From G963720475 sp963720475 (GTDB lineage: Bacteria > Actinomycetota > Thermoleophilia > Solirubrobacterales > Thermoleophilaceae), in assembly GCA_963720475.1 (NCBI GenBank), contig OY970394.1:1488001-1552000 (forward strand): a stretch of 64,000 nucleotides of DNA. Direction: 5' to 3'. Positions 25,890-34,124 of the stretch are shown here, piece by piece; positions within the stretch are counted from its first letter, which is position 1, and each line of letters starts with the position of its first letter. A program made the position numbers and the translations under genes. Under the pieces are notes generated by a model that ran no database searches, was not told the DNA's origin, and was given only the letters and a program-made list of their open reading frames with translations.

Positions 25890-27814
25890 TGCAGCTCGAG
25901 GCCCCCTCCGCCGCCGGCTCGGCAAGCGCCTTCCCGCCGATCGCCGACTACGGCTTCTTGTCCGACTGCGAGACCACGGCGCTCGTTGCCCCCAGCGGCA
26001 GCGTCGAGTGGCTCTGCCTCCAGCGGATGGACGATCCGAGCGTCTTCGGCGCGATCCTCGACCGCGACGCCGGCAGCTTCCGCCTCGGCCCCGCCGATGT
26101 GATGGTGCCCGCCGACCGCCGCTACCTCCCCGGCACGATGGTGCTCGAGACGAGCTGGGGCACGAGCGGCGGCTGGATCATCGTCCGCGACGCGCTGCTG
26201 ATCGGCCCCTGGCACCACGAGCACGACCGCTCCGATACCCACCGCCGCTCGCCGACCGACTACGACGCCGACCATGTCCTGCTGCGGACCGTGCGCTGCG
26301 TGAACGGCGAGGTCCAGCTGAACCTCGAATGCGAGCCCGTCTTTGACTACGGCCGCCGGCCGGTGAGCTGGGAGTACTCCGCGGAGGGTTATCACGAGGC
26401 GCTCGCGACCGCGCCCGACTGCGACGTCGAGCTCAAGCTGACGACCGACATGCGGCTCGGCTTCGAGGGCCCGCGTGCCCGCGCGCGCACGCTGATGAAG
26501 GAGGGCCAGTCGCTGTTCGCCGCGCTCTCGTGGTCCGAGCACTCGCCGCCGCAGACCTATGAGGAGGCCTACAACCGACTCGTCTGGACCGCGCACCACT
26601 GGCAGCACTGGCTCGACCAGGGCGAATTCCCCGACCACCCCTGGCGCGCCTACCTCCAGCGCAGCGCGCTGACGCTCAAGGGGCTCTCCTACGCGCCGAC
26701 GGGCGCCATGGCCGCGGCGGCGACCACGTCGCTGCCGGAGACACCGAAGGGCGAGCGCAACTGGGACTACCGCTACACCTGGATCCGCGACTCGACCTTC
26801 ATGCTCTGGGGCCTCTACACGCTCGGCTTCGACTGGGAGGCCAACGACTTCTTCTACTTCATCGCCGACGTGGCGGAGGGGGAGGAGGCGCTCCAGATCA
26901 TGTACGGCCTCGCGGGCGAGCGTGAGCTCACCGAGCACACGCTCGACCACCTCGACGGCTACGACGGCGCGAAGCCGGTGCGGGTCGGGAACGGCGCCTA
27001 CAACCAGGACCAGCACGACGTCTGGGGCGCGATCCTCGACTCGTTCTACCTCCATACGAAGTCGCGCGACTACATGCCCGAGCGGATCTGGCCGATCCTC
27101 GTGCGCCAGGTCGAATGCGCGCTCGAGAACTGGCGCGACCCCGACCGCGGCATCTGGGAGGTCCGCGGCGATCCGAAGCACTTCACGTCGTCGAAGATGA
27201 TGTGCTGGGTCGCGGCCGACCGTGGTGCGCGGCTGGCGCGGATCCGCGAGGACGAGGAGAAGGAGCAGCGCTGGCGCACCGCCGCGGACGAGATCCACGC
27301 CGACATCTGCGACAACGCGGTCGACGACCGCGGTGTGTTCTGCCAGCACTACGAGACCGACGCGCTCGACGCCTCCGTCCTGATGATGCCGCTCGTGCGC
27401 TTCCTGCCGCCCGACGACGAGCGCGTGAAGAAGACCGTGCTCGCGATCGCCGACGAGCTGACCGAGGACGGCTTGGTGCTGCGCTACCGCGTCGAGCAGA
27501 CCGACGACGGGCTCAGCGGCGAGGAGGGCTCGTTCACGATCTGCTCTTTCTGGCTCGTCTCGGCCCTGTCGGAGATCGGCGAGCACGAGCGCGCCCGCGC
27601 GCTTTGCGAGAAGCTGCTCTCCTACGCCAGCCCGCTGCTCCTCTACGCCGAGGAGATAGATCCGCACTCGGGCCGCCATCTCGGCAACTTCCCCCAGGCG
27701 TTCACGCACCTGGCGCTTATCAACGCGGTGATGCACGTGATCCGCTCCGACCAGGACCTCGAGAGCGACGAGTTTTCGTTCGAGCGCGAGCTGCAGCGGA
27801 CTCGCGCGTCGTAG
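25889..27814 (+). CDS. GH15 glycoside hydrolase (glucoamylase or trehalase)
   Basis: 641 residues of the actinobacterial GH15 type: an N-terminal beta-sandwich starting PPIADYGFLSDCETTALV, then the (alpha/alpha)6 barrel with NWDYRYTWIRDSTFML, YNQDQHDVWGAI, EEGSFTICSFWLV and the end PHSGRHLGNFPQAFTH. It releases glucose from alpha-glucan ends; close relatives in mycobacteria act on trehalose, so trehalase is equally likely. No signal peptide, so it works in the cytoplasm. ATG overlaps the pgl stop by one base, last gene of the operon that begins with glucokinase. Confidence 0.88.
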   Translation: MQLEAPSAAGSASAFPPIADYGFLSDCETTALVAPSGSVEWLCLQRMDDPSVFGAILDRDAGSFRLGPADVMVPADRRYLPGTMVLETSWGTSGGWIIVRDALLIGPWHHEHDRSDTHRRSPTDYDADHVLLRTVRCVNGEVQLNLECEPVFDYGRRPVSWEYSAEGYHEALATAPDCDVELKLTTDMRLGFEGPRARARTLMKEGQSLFAALSWSEHSPPQTYEEAYNRLVWTAHHWQHWLDQGEFPDHPWRAYLQRSALTLKGLSYAPTGAMAAAATTSLPETPKGERNWDYRYTWIRDSTFMLWGLYTLGFDWEANDFFYFIADVAEGEEALQIMYGLAGERELTEHTLDHLDGYDGAKPVRVGNGAYNQDQHDVWGAILDSFYLHTKSRDYMPERIWPILVRQVECALENWRDPDRGIWEVRGDPKHFTSSKMMCWVAADRGARLARIREDEEKEQRWRTAADEIHADICDNAVDDRGVFCQHYETDALDASVLMMPLVRFLPPDDERVKKTVLAIADELTEDGLVLRYRVEQTDDGLSGEEGSFTICSFWLVSALSEIGEHERARALCEKLLSYASPLLLYAEEIDPHSGRHLGNFPQAFTHLALINAVMHVIRSDQDLESDEFSFERELQRTRAS

Positions 27815-27855
27815 CCGCGACCTAACCAAACCCGACAAACGTCCAACATTCGTTT

Positions 27856-27873
27856 ATGGGGTGTGGGCCCCAT
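27856..27873 (+). terminator. hairpin after the sugar operon
   Basis: ATGGGG-TGTGGG-CCCCAT, a perfect 6-bp stem 42 bases after the GH15 stop and 26 bases before the sigma factor start. No U-run follows, so terminator function is only suggested by position. Confidence 0.35.
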
Positions 27874-27898
27874 CCCTCCGCGGGCCGATAGCGGTTGC

Positions 27899-29329
27899 AT
27901 GGGGATTGGAGTCACGGGGACGCGCCCGTCGTCGCTCGCGCTGCGATTGGCTTCGGATAACCGGCTGGCCAAGCTGGCTGCGAGCGGCGACGAGCGCGCC
28001 TTCGCCGTGATCTACGACCGCTACTCGCCGGAGATCTACCGCTACTGCGGCTCGGTCTTGCGCAACCCGCACGACACCGCGGATGCGTTCCAATCGACGA
28101 TGGCGGCCGCCTTCGAGGCGATCCAGGGGGAGCGGCGCGAACTCGCGCTGCGCCCGTGGCTCTACCGGATCGCCCACAACGAGTCGGTCAGCATGGTCCG
28201 CGCGCGGCGGCCGGTCGCGGCGCTCGCCGCGGACGCAGCGGCGGGCGGGCCGCCGCTCGAGCGCCACGCCAGCACCCGCGACCGCCTGCGCTCGTTGCTG
28301 GTCGACCTGCGCCGCCTCCCCGCGCGGCAGGGCGGCGCGATCGTGATGCGCGAGCTCGCCGGGCTCGATTACACCGAGATCGGCGGTGCGCTCGGCGTGT
28401 CCGAGGGGGCCGCGCGGCAGGCGGTCTACGAGGCGCGCGGGGCGCTGCTCGAGATGGCAGCAGGCCGCGAGCTCGGTTGCGGCTCTGCGCGGGCGACGAT
28501 CTCGGCCGGCGACGCGCGCCGCCTGCGCGGGCGAAAGCTGCGCGCCCACCTGCGCGACTGCTCCGACTGCCGTGCCTACCGCGCATCGATCGCGCTGCGC
28601 AAGGAGGACCTCCACCTGCTCGCGCCCGCGCTGCCGCTGGCGACCGCCTCGACGGTGCTTGTCGCCGTGGTCGGCGGTGTGACCGCCTCCGGGGGCGGCG
28701 GAGGCGTTCTCGGCGCTATTGCCGCCGGCGCGGGGAAGTCGCTCGGGGCGCTCTCGGCCAAGGAGACGATCGCCGTCGCCGCTGCGACGGTTGTCGCGGG
28801 CGCCGGCGCCGTCGAGGTCGCCCGCGAGGGGCTGCTCGAGCCCGGGCCGCGCAGCGACGCCACCGCGGAAAAGGCCGACGCGAAGCCTGTCCAGGCGGAT
28901 GGCGACGAGCACGTCGCGAAGGCCGCCGACGCCATGGAGCCGGCGCGGGCCCACGAGCGCGGCAAGGGCGATGACAACGGTGAGTCCGGCGGGGCGACCA
29001 AACCCGAGCCGCAGCGCGAGAGCGTCCCGGCCGAGGAGGACGCCTCGGCCGAAGAACAGACCGGCGACCGCGCCGAGCCTTCGCCCGAGCGCGAGGCACC
29101 CTCGAGCCCGGAATCGCCGACGCACGAGGTCGCGCCGGTCGAGGAGTCCTCGCCATCACAGCCGACGGCCGCTCAGCAGCCGGACCTCGTCCAGCAGACG
29201 ATCGCCGGGGCGCAGGCCTACACCCAGCAGGCGATCACCCAGGCACAGGCGCTGACACAGCAGGCGCTCACCCAAGCCCAGCAGCTCACCCAGGCCACCC
29301 TCGAGCAGGCGCTTCGGCCGCGCCGCTGA
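27899..29329 (+). CDS. ECF sigma factor with fused ZAS-like domain, membrane segments and Gln-rich tail
   Basis: About 476 residues. Sigma-70 region 2 (ERAFAVIYDRYSPEIYRYC, about 30-95) and region 4 (LPARQGGAIVMRELAG...GVSEGAARQAVYEARGAL, about 140-190) come first. Then comes an HxxxCxxC anti-sigma-type zinc motif (HLRDCSDC, near 217-224), two hydrophobic segments (about 240-270 and 290-310), a Pro/Glu/Ser-rich linker and a tail repeating QQALTQAQ. The sigma factor therefore seems tethered to its own membrane module. ATG 27899 is chosen; GTG 27863 is possible. Confidence 0.82.
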   Translation: MGIGVTGTRPSSLALRLASDNRLAKLAASGDERAFAVIYDRYSPEIYRYCGSVLRNPHDTADAFQSTMAAAFEAIQGERRELALRPWLYRIAHNESVSMVRARRPVAALAADAAAGGPPLERHASTRDRLRSLLVDLRRLPARQGGAIVMRELAGLDYTEIGGALGVSEGAARQAVYEARGALLEMAAGRELGCGSARATISAGDARRLRGRKLRAHLRDCSDCRAYRASIALRKEDLHLLAPALPLATASTVLVAVVGGVTASGGGGGVLGAIAAGAGKSLGALSAKETIAVAAATVVAGAGAVEVAREGLLEPGPRSDATAEKADAKPVQADGDEHVAKAADAMEPARAHERGKGDDNGESGGATKPEPQRESVPAEEDASAEEQTGDRAEPSPEREAPSSPESPTHEVAPVEESSPSQPTAAQQPDLVQQTIAGAQAYTQQAITQAQALTQQALTQAQQLTQATLEQALRPRR

Positions 29330-29375
29330 GATAGGGCCTGACAAACCGATGACTTGCGCGTTGTACCCACCGAGG

Positions 29376-29461
29376 GAGACCTCACCGAAAAGGCAAACCC
29401 GTCGTGAGGCGGGGGCGCAAAACCAGGGGCCTCGAAGAGGCCGCCCAGTTACCGAAGGGGG
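29376..29461 (+). promoter_or_regulatory. cyclic di-GMP-I (GEMM) riboswitch
   Basis: The 5' conserved AAAAGGCAAACC leads to a hairpin CCCGTC-GTGA-GGCGGG (29398-29413) with a GNRA loop. Then comes the conserved CGCAAAACC, a second hairpin GGCCTC-GAA-GAGGCC (29428-29442), and the 3' GTTACCGAAGG (29448-29458). This order and these strings match the c-di-GMP-I aptamer of Vibrio Vc2. CCTC at 29380-29383 can pair with GGGG at 29457-29460, which is also the ribosome site of the gene at 29468, so ligand-stabilised P1 would hide it. Confidence 0.85.
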
Positions 29462-29467
29462 ATTGGA

Positions 29468-30304
29468 ATGAAGGTCAAGATCTCGCTCGTGGCCGGCGCG
29501 CTAGCTGTTTCGCTCGCGCTCCCGGCTGCGGCAAACGCAGGAGAGCGCCCGACGCCGACCGACGTGCGCGAGCGCGTCCGCGTGGCCGACAAGGCGCTCG
29601 ACCAGGTCAAGTCGCTCGTGCGCCAGGAATCCGACGCGGCCGCCTCGAAGGCGCTCGCACGCTACCGGCGCGCGATGAACGCGGCGACCTCCGACGCCGA
29701 GGGCGTCCGGGGCAAGTCGGCGATGGCGGAGGTCGAGCGCGTGCTCGGCTACCGCTTCGACCGCTGCGCGGTCGTGCTCTCGCGGGTCGTGGACGACGCC
29801 GCCGGCGGGACGCAGGTCGACATCGCCAAGGCGATCACGGACTGCCTCGGCTCGCGTGAGGAGGCGATCGCCGACCTCACCGCGTTGCTCGAGGTCGTGC
29901 CGGAGCCGGCGAAGTCGGCCATCGCGCGGGCGATCGCCGTGCTGTCGCAGAGCGGCGGCCAGGTCGTAGATGCGCTCACCGGCGCGTTCGAGACCGGGGC
30001 GATCCCGCCGCAGGTCGGCGAGCTGCTCAAGCACGCGCTCGAGACGGCCGTCGCGGCTGTGGACAAGGCGTTCGACAGGCTGAACGCGCTGACGAGCCTC
30101 GTCCCGGAGATGGTCCGGCCGATCGTCCAGCAGGCGCTGACGATGGTCACCGACCAGCTGCACCAGGTGATCGGCATGGTCACCGGGATGCTCGGCCAGC
30201 TGACCAACGGGCAGGACGGCGGGAACTACCTCCCGGCGCTGCCGTTCAAGCTCCCGATCCAACTGCCGTTCGCGATTCCGGGCTTCGGGTTCGCTACGCG
30301 GTAG
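29468..30304 (+). CDS. secreted helical protein under riboswitch control
   Basis: 278 residues. Sec signal peptide (KVKISLVAGALAVSLAL, cleavage near ANAG, about residue 24). The mature part is mostly helical, with two cysteines (DRCAVV, TDCLG), and ends in a hydrophobic Pro-rich tail (PALPFKLPIQLPFAIPGFGF). I do not recognise a family. The c-di-GMP-I aptamer directly before it suggests an adhesion, matrix or surface role. It follows the ECF sigma gene by 138 bases and could share its regulon. Confidence 0.75.
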   Translation: MKVKISLVAGALAVSLALPAAANAGERPTPTDVRERVRVADKALDQVKSLVRQESDAAASKALARYRRAMNAATSDAEGVRGKSAMAEVERVLGYRFDRCAVVLSRVVDDAAGGTQVDIAKAITDCLGSREEAIADLTALLEVVPEPAKSAIARAIAVLSQSGGQVVDALTGAFETGAIPPQVGELLKHALETAVAAVDKAFDRLNALTSLVPEMVRPIVQQALTMVTDQLHQVIGMVTGMLGQLTNGQDGGNYLPALPFKLPIQLPFAIPGFGFATR

Positions 30305-30310
30305 CAGGGT

Positions 30311-30390
30311 GGTATCTCGGCTGCGGACTTCCCCCTTCGGGAGAGATGAACACGGACTCCCTCCGGGGGGAAGTCCTACGCCGAGATCCC
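30311..30390. repeat. 80-bp near-perfect palindrome
   Basis: Between convergent genes. GGTATCTCGGC pairs with 30380-30390 (10 of 11), a 3x3 internal loop follows, then GGACTTCCCCC (30325-30335) pairs with 30366-30376 perfectly. Inside is GGGAG/CTCCC (30339-30343, 30357-30361). It may end transcription in both directions. Similar plan to, but different sequence from, the structured element family at 4755, 5777 and 10238. Confidence 0.6.
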
Positions 30391-30406
30391 GACGCGAGAC
30401 CTGGCG

Positions 30407-30434
30407 AGCCCGAGAGCGATTCGCTCTCTTGGCT
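30407..30434 (-). terminator. terminator hairpin after ctaB
   Basis: AGCC-C-GAGAGCG-ATT-CGCTCTC-TT-GGCT, a stem of 4 plus 7 bp directly at the ctaB stop. No clear U-run, but the position suits a terminator. Confidence 0.5.
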
Positions 30435-31342
30435 TAGAGCTTGGCGTCGACGACCATCGCCGCGAACAGCGCGGCGAGGTAGGCGAGCGAGTACAGGTAG
30501 AGGCGTAGCGCCGAGCGGCGGTCGGCGCGGCGGTAGAGGACCACGGCGCCCGCGATGAACACGCCGCCGAGGACGATCGAGGAGACGAGGTAGATCGCGC
30601 CGAACCCACCGGCGCAGAACGGCAGCTGAGAGACCGCGTAGAGGAGCACTGTGTAGAGCAGGATCTGACGGCGTGTCTCGTCCTCGCCGCGGACGACGGG
30701 CAGCATCGGCACGCCCGCCTTGGCGTACTCGTCCTTCATCAGCAACGACAGCGCCCAGAAGTGGGGCGGCGTCCAGAAGAAGATGATCGCGAAGAGGTAG
30801 AGCGCCGTGCCGGAGAGCGTGCCCGTCACGGCCGCCCAGGCCACCAGCGGGGGAACCGCGCCGGCGGCGCCGCCGATGACGATGTTCTGCGGCGTCGAGC
30901 GTTTCAGCCACAGCGTGTAGACGAAGACGTAGCCGAGCAGGCCCGAGAGCGAGAGCGCTGCGGCGAGCGGGTTGACCGTCGTCGCGAGCAATACGAAGGC
31001 GGCTACGCCGAGCGCGATGCCGTACCAGAGCGCGGCGCGCGGCGAGACGCGGCCGGACGCGACGGGGCGGTCCGCGGTCCGCTTCATCTGGCGGTCGAGG
31101 TCGCGGTCGAGGTAGTGGTTGATCGCGCCCGCGCCGCCTGCCGAGAGCGCGCCGCCTACGCAGGTGAGCGTCACGAGGCCGAGAGAGGGGTCGCCGGCGA
31201 CGTACATCGTCGTGACGGTCGTGAACAACAGCAGCGATTGCACCTTCGGCTTGGTCATCGCCACGTAGTCCGCGACGACGGTGCGCAGCCGCGACGCCGG
31301 CCGGCGGCCTGCTGCTACGGCGGTATGTGCTCCGGCTTCCAT
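30434..31342 (-). CDS. ctaB: protoheme IX farnesyltransferase (heme O synthase)
   Basis: 302 residues, UbiA-type prenyltransferase with about nine membrane helices. The prenyl-diphosphate motifs NHYLDRDLDRQMKRTADRP and the YTLWLKRSTPQNIVIGG loop are typical of CtaB/CyoE. It farnesylates heme b to heme O, the step before CtaA. The ctaA stop lies 2 bases before its start, so ctaA-ctaB are one unit downstream of the A1-type coxI. Confidence 0.95.
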   Translation of the reverse strand: MEAGAHTAVAAGRRPASRLRTVVADYVAMTKPKVQSLLLFTTVTTMYVAGDPSLGLVTLTCVGGALSAGGAGAINHYLDRDLDRQMKRTADRPVASGRVSPRAALWYGIALGVAAFVLLATTVNPLAAALSLSGLLGYVFVYTLWLKRSTPQNIVIGGAAGAVPPLVAWAAVTGTLSGTALYLFAIIFFWTPPHFWALSLLMKDEYAKAGVPMLPVVRGEDETRRQILLYTVLLYAVSQLPFCAGGFGAIYLVSSIVLGGVFIAGAVVLYRRADRRSALRLYLYSLAYLAALFAAMVVDAKL

Positions 31343-31344
31343 TG

Positions 31345-32373
31345 CTAGACGGTCACGGCTTCGGCCCGCGGCGGGTGCTCTGCGCTCCCGGCTGCCTGGG
31401 CTGCGGGAACCCTATACAGCGCAAACGTGAGCGCGACGAGCGTTCCCCACAGCACCGTCCCGACGGCGAGGTGGGCGACGATCAGCGCCTCGTACTCGTC
31501 GAGCCAGACGTTGAGCGCGCCGAGCACGAGCTGTACCCCGAGCACCGCGAGCGCGAGCCAGGCGAAGCGCGCGGCGCCGCGTTCCTCCCGCCGCCGCGCG
31601 AGGACGATCGCGCAGAGGGCGAGTGTGAGCAGGGTGGCGATGTAGAGCAGCACACGATGGGTCAGGTGGATGTCCACGAGGCGGGCCTCCCCGAACGGCA
31701 GGAACTCGCCGTTGCAGCTCGGGAACTCCTTGCCGCAGGCGTGGTGGGCGCCGTCGCCGAGCTTGTAGTCGGCGCGGCCGTAGTTCTGCGTGCCCGCCAT
31801 GTAGCCGCCCGCGACGATCGTCGCGAAGATCGCGACCGAAGCCACGACGGCGAGCCCGCGGCGAGGGCCCTTCGACGCGACCGCCTGCTCGGTGGAGTCC
31901 GGCGGGCGCGACCCGGATCTCAGCCGTGCGGCCTGCCAGACGTAGAGCGTCAGCGCGAGCAGCACCATCGCGAGACCGAGGTGCGTCGCGACGAGCACCT
32001 CGTCGAGGTTCTTCTCGACGGTCGCGGCGCCAAGCAGGCCCTGCGCGATCACGAGCACGACCGCGGCGGTGGTCGCCCAGACGAGGTCGCGCTGGTCGCG
32101 GTAGCGCCGCCAGGCCCAGACGCAGAGAGCGATCATCATCAGCCCGACGGCACCCGCGAGCGCACGGTGCGTGTACTCGACGATCGCGTTGAGGTCCAGG
32201 CCGGGCACGACGTCGCCCTCGCACAGCGGCCAGCCGTGGAAGCCGGATCCCGCCTTGCCGCAGCCGAGGCCGGAGTCGGAGACGCGCACGATTCCGCCGA
32301 CCACGATCAGGACGAACGTCGCGACCAGCGTGCCGAGGGCGAGCCGGCGGAAGCCGGTCGAGAGGGCGCTCAT
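31345..32373 (-). CDS. ctaA: heme A synthase
   Basis: 342 residues, eight membrane helices in two four-helix halves. Conserved His occur in VEYTHRALAG, VATHLGLAM, DIHLTHRVLLY and IVAHLAVG, the expected heme-ligand positions. Cys pairs GCGKAGSGFHGWPLC and ACGKEFPSC lie in the outer loops. It converts heme O to heme A for aa3-type oxidases. Between the A1-type coxI and ctaB. Confidence 0.93.
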   Translation of the reverse strand: MSALSTGFRRLALGTLVATFVLIVVGGIVRVSDSGLGCGKAGSGFHGWPLCEGDVVPGLDLNAIVEYTHRALAGAVGLMMIALCVWAWRRYRDQRDLVWATTAAVVLVIAQGLLGAATVEKNLDEVLVATHLGLAMVLLALTLYVWQAARLRSGSRPPDSTEQAVASKGPRRGLAVVASVAIFATIVAGGYMAGTQNYGRADYKLGDGAHHACGKEFPSCNGEFLPFGEARLVDIHLTHRVLLYIATLLTLALCAIVLARRREERGAARFAWLALAVLGVQLVLGALNVWLDEYEALIVAHLAVGTVLWGTLVALTFALYRVPAAQAAGSAEHPPRAEAVTV

Positions 32374-32407
32374 CGGATCGAGCAGGCTAGCGAAGCCGGT
32401 GCTGCGC

Positions 32408-34051
32408 TCAGGCCACCGGTTGGGCGACCGAGCCGGACTGCTTCCCGGCGGTCGTCTGGACCTCGCGCCGGATGTCCTTCATCGGCTCGACCGAGCGGAC
32501 GCGCGGGACGACGTCGAAGTTGTTCTCGGGCGGCGGCGACTGGGTGAACCACTCGAGCGTGTTCGCCTGCCACGGATCGTTGCCGGCCTTCTGGCCGTTG
32601 CGGTACGAGCGCACGACGTTGATCACGGTGACGAGCACGCCGATCCCAAGCAGGAACGAGCCGATCGTCGAGATCAGGTTGTACTCCGACCAGCCGGCGG
32701 ATGACTGGTAGTCGTAGATCCGCCGCGGCATCCCGGACAGGCCGGCCGAGTGCTGGATCAGGAAGGTGAGGTTGAAGCCGACGAACATCAGCCAGAACGA
32801 CAGCTTTCCGAGCCCCTCGCCGAGCATCCGTCCCGACATCTTCGGGAACCAGTAGTAGAGCCCGGCGAAGATCCCGAACACCGACCCGCCGAACAGCACG
32901 TAGTGGATGTGGGCGACGACGAAGTAGCTGTCGTGGAGCTGCCAGTCCACCGGGAAGATCGCGAGCATCACGCCGGAGATCCCGCCGATCACGAACAGCC
33001 CGATGAAGCCGGCGGCGAAGTACAGCGGCGTCTTGAAGACGATGTTCCCGCGCCACAGCGTCGCGATCCAGTTGAAGATCTTGATCCCCGTCGGCACGGC
33101 GATCATGAACGACGAGATCATGAAGAAGATCAGCACCGCGGTCGCGGTCGGCGTGGTGAACATGTGGTGGGCCCACACGAGCACGCCGAGGAATGCGATC
33201 GCCGCCGTCGCCGCCGCGATCGCCTTGTAGCCGAAGATCGGCTTGCGTGCGAACACGGGCAGGACCTCCGAGATGATCCCGAAGGCGGGCAGGATCATGA
33301 TGTAGACCTCGGGGTGGCCGAAGAACCAGAAGAGGTGCTGCCACAGCATCGGGTCGCCGCCGCCGGTCGCGTCGAAGAAGCTCGTGCCGAACTTGCGGTC
33401 GGTCAGCAGCATCGTCGCCGCCGCGGCGATCGACGGCAGCGCGATCACCAGCAGGTAGCTGTAGATCAGGATCGTCCAGACGAACAGCGGCATCCGGCCC
33501 CAACTCATGCCCTTCGCGCGCATGTTGTGGATCGTCGCGATGAAGTTGATCGCGCCGAGCAGCGACGAGAGGCCGGTGAGGTGGATCAGCAGGATCCACG
33601 CGTCGATGCCGTTCGACGGCAGGTAGGCGTCGTCGGAGAGCGGCGTGTAGGAGGTCCAGCCGGCTGCCGGCGGGAAGAAGAACACGCTCGCGTAGAAGAC
33701 GATCCCGCCGAACAGCAGTAGCCAGAACGAGAGCGCGTTCAGCCGCGGGAAGGCCATGTCGCGCGCGCCGATCATCAGGGGGACGAGGTAGTTCGCGAAG
33801 CCGGCCATGATCGGCACGACGAACAGGAAGATCATCGTCGTGCCGTGCAGCGAGACGAGCCCGTTGTAGGTCGAGCCGTCCATCAGCGTGCTCTCCGGTA
33901 CGGCGAGCTGCAAACGAATGAGCAGCGCCTCCACGCCGCCGACGATGAAGAAGGCGAACGTGCACAGCAGGTACATGATCCCGATCTTCTTGTGATCGGT
34001 CGTGGTCAGCCACGACAGCCAGCCGCGCTCCCGCTCCTCGGGACCGTGCAT
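32408..34051 (-). CDS. ctaD: cytochrome c oxidase subunit I, A1 (Glu) type
   Basis: 547 residues from ATG 34051 (HGPEERERGWLSWLTTTDHKKIG is the expected N-terminal region). The helix-VI motif is FWFFGHPEVYIMILPAFG, with the Glu that the paralogue at 11793-13718 lacks. VWAHHMFTT and VAHIHYVLFGGSVFG carry further CuB and heme ligands. The frame continues unbroken upstream into subunit II up to 34423, which is probably the result of indels rather than a real fusion. The true start may be a little upstream in a neighbouring frame. Confidence 0.92.
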   Translation of the reverse strand: MHGPEERERGWLSWLTTTDHKKIGIMYLLCTFAFFIVGGVEALLIRLQLAVPESTLMDGSTYNGLVSLHGTTMIFLFVVPIMAGFANYLVPLMIGARDMAFPRLNALSFWLLLFGGIVFYASVFFFPPAAGWTSYTPLSDDAYLPSNGIDAWILLIHLTGLSSLLGAINFIATIHNMRAKGMSWGRMPLFVWTILIYSYLLVIALPSIAAAATMLLTDRKFGTSFFDATGGGDPMLWQHLFWFFGHPEVYIMILPAFGIISEVLPVFARKPIFGYKAIAAATAAIAFLGVLVWAHHMFTTPTATAVLIFFMISSFMIAVPTGIKIFNWIATLWRGNIVFKTPLYFAAGFIGLFVIGGISGVMLAIFPVDWQLHDSYFVVAHIHYVLFGGSVFGIFAGLYYWFPKMSGRMLGEGLGKLSFWLMFVGFNLTFLIQHSAGLSGMPRRIYDYQSSAGWSEYNLISTIGSFLLGIGVLVTVINVVRSYRNGQKAGNDPWQANTLEWFTQSPPPENNFDVVPRVRSVEPMKDIRREVQTTAGKQSGSVAQPVA

Positions 34052-34124
34052 GACGATCTCGGGCCGCGGGTGCTCGACCGCAGGGGCGCCGGGGGTGCGG
34101 GGGGATGTATTCGCGCGTGGCCAG

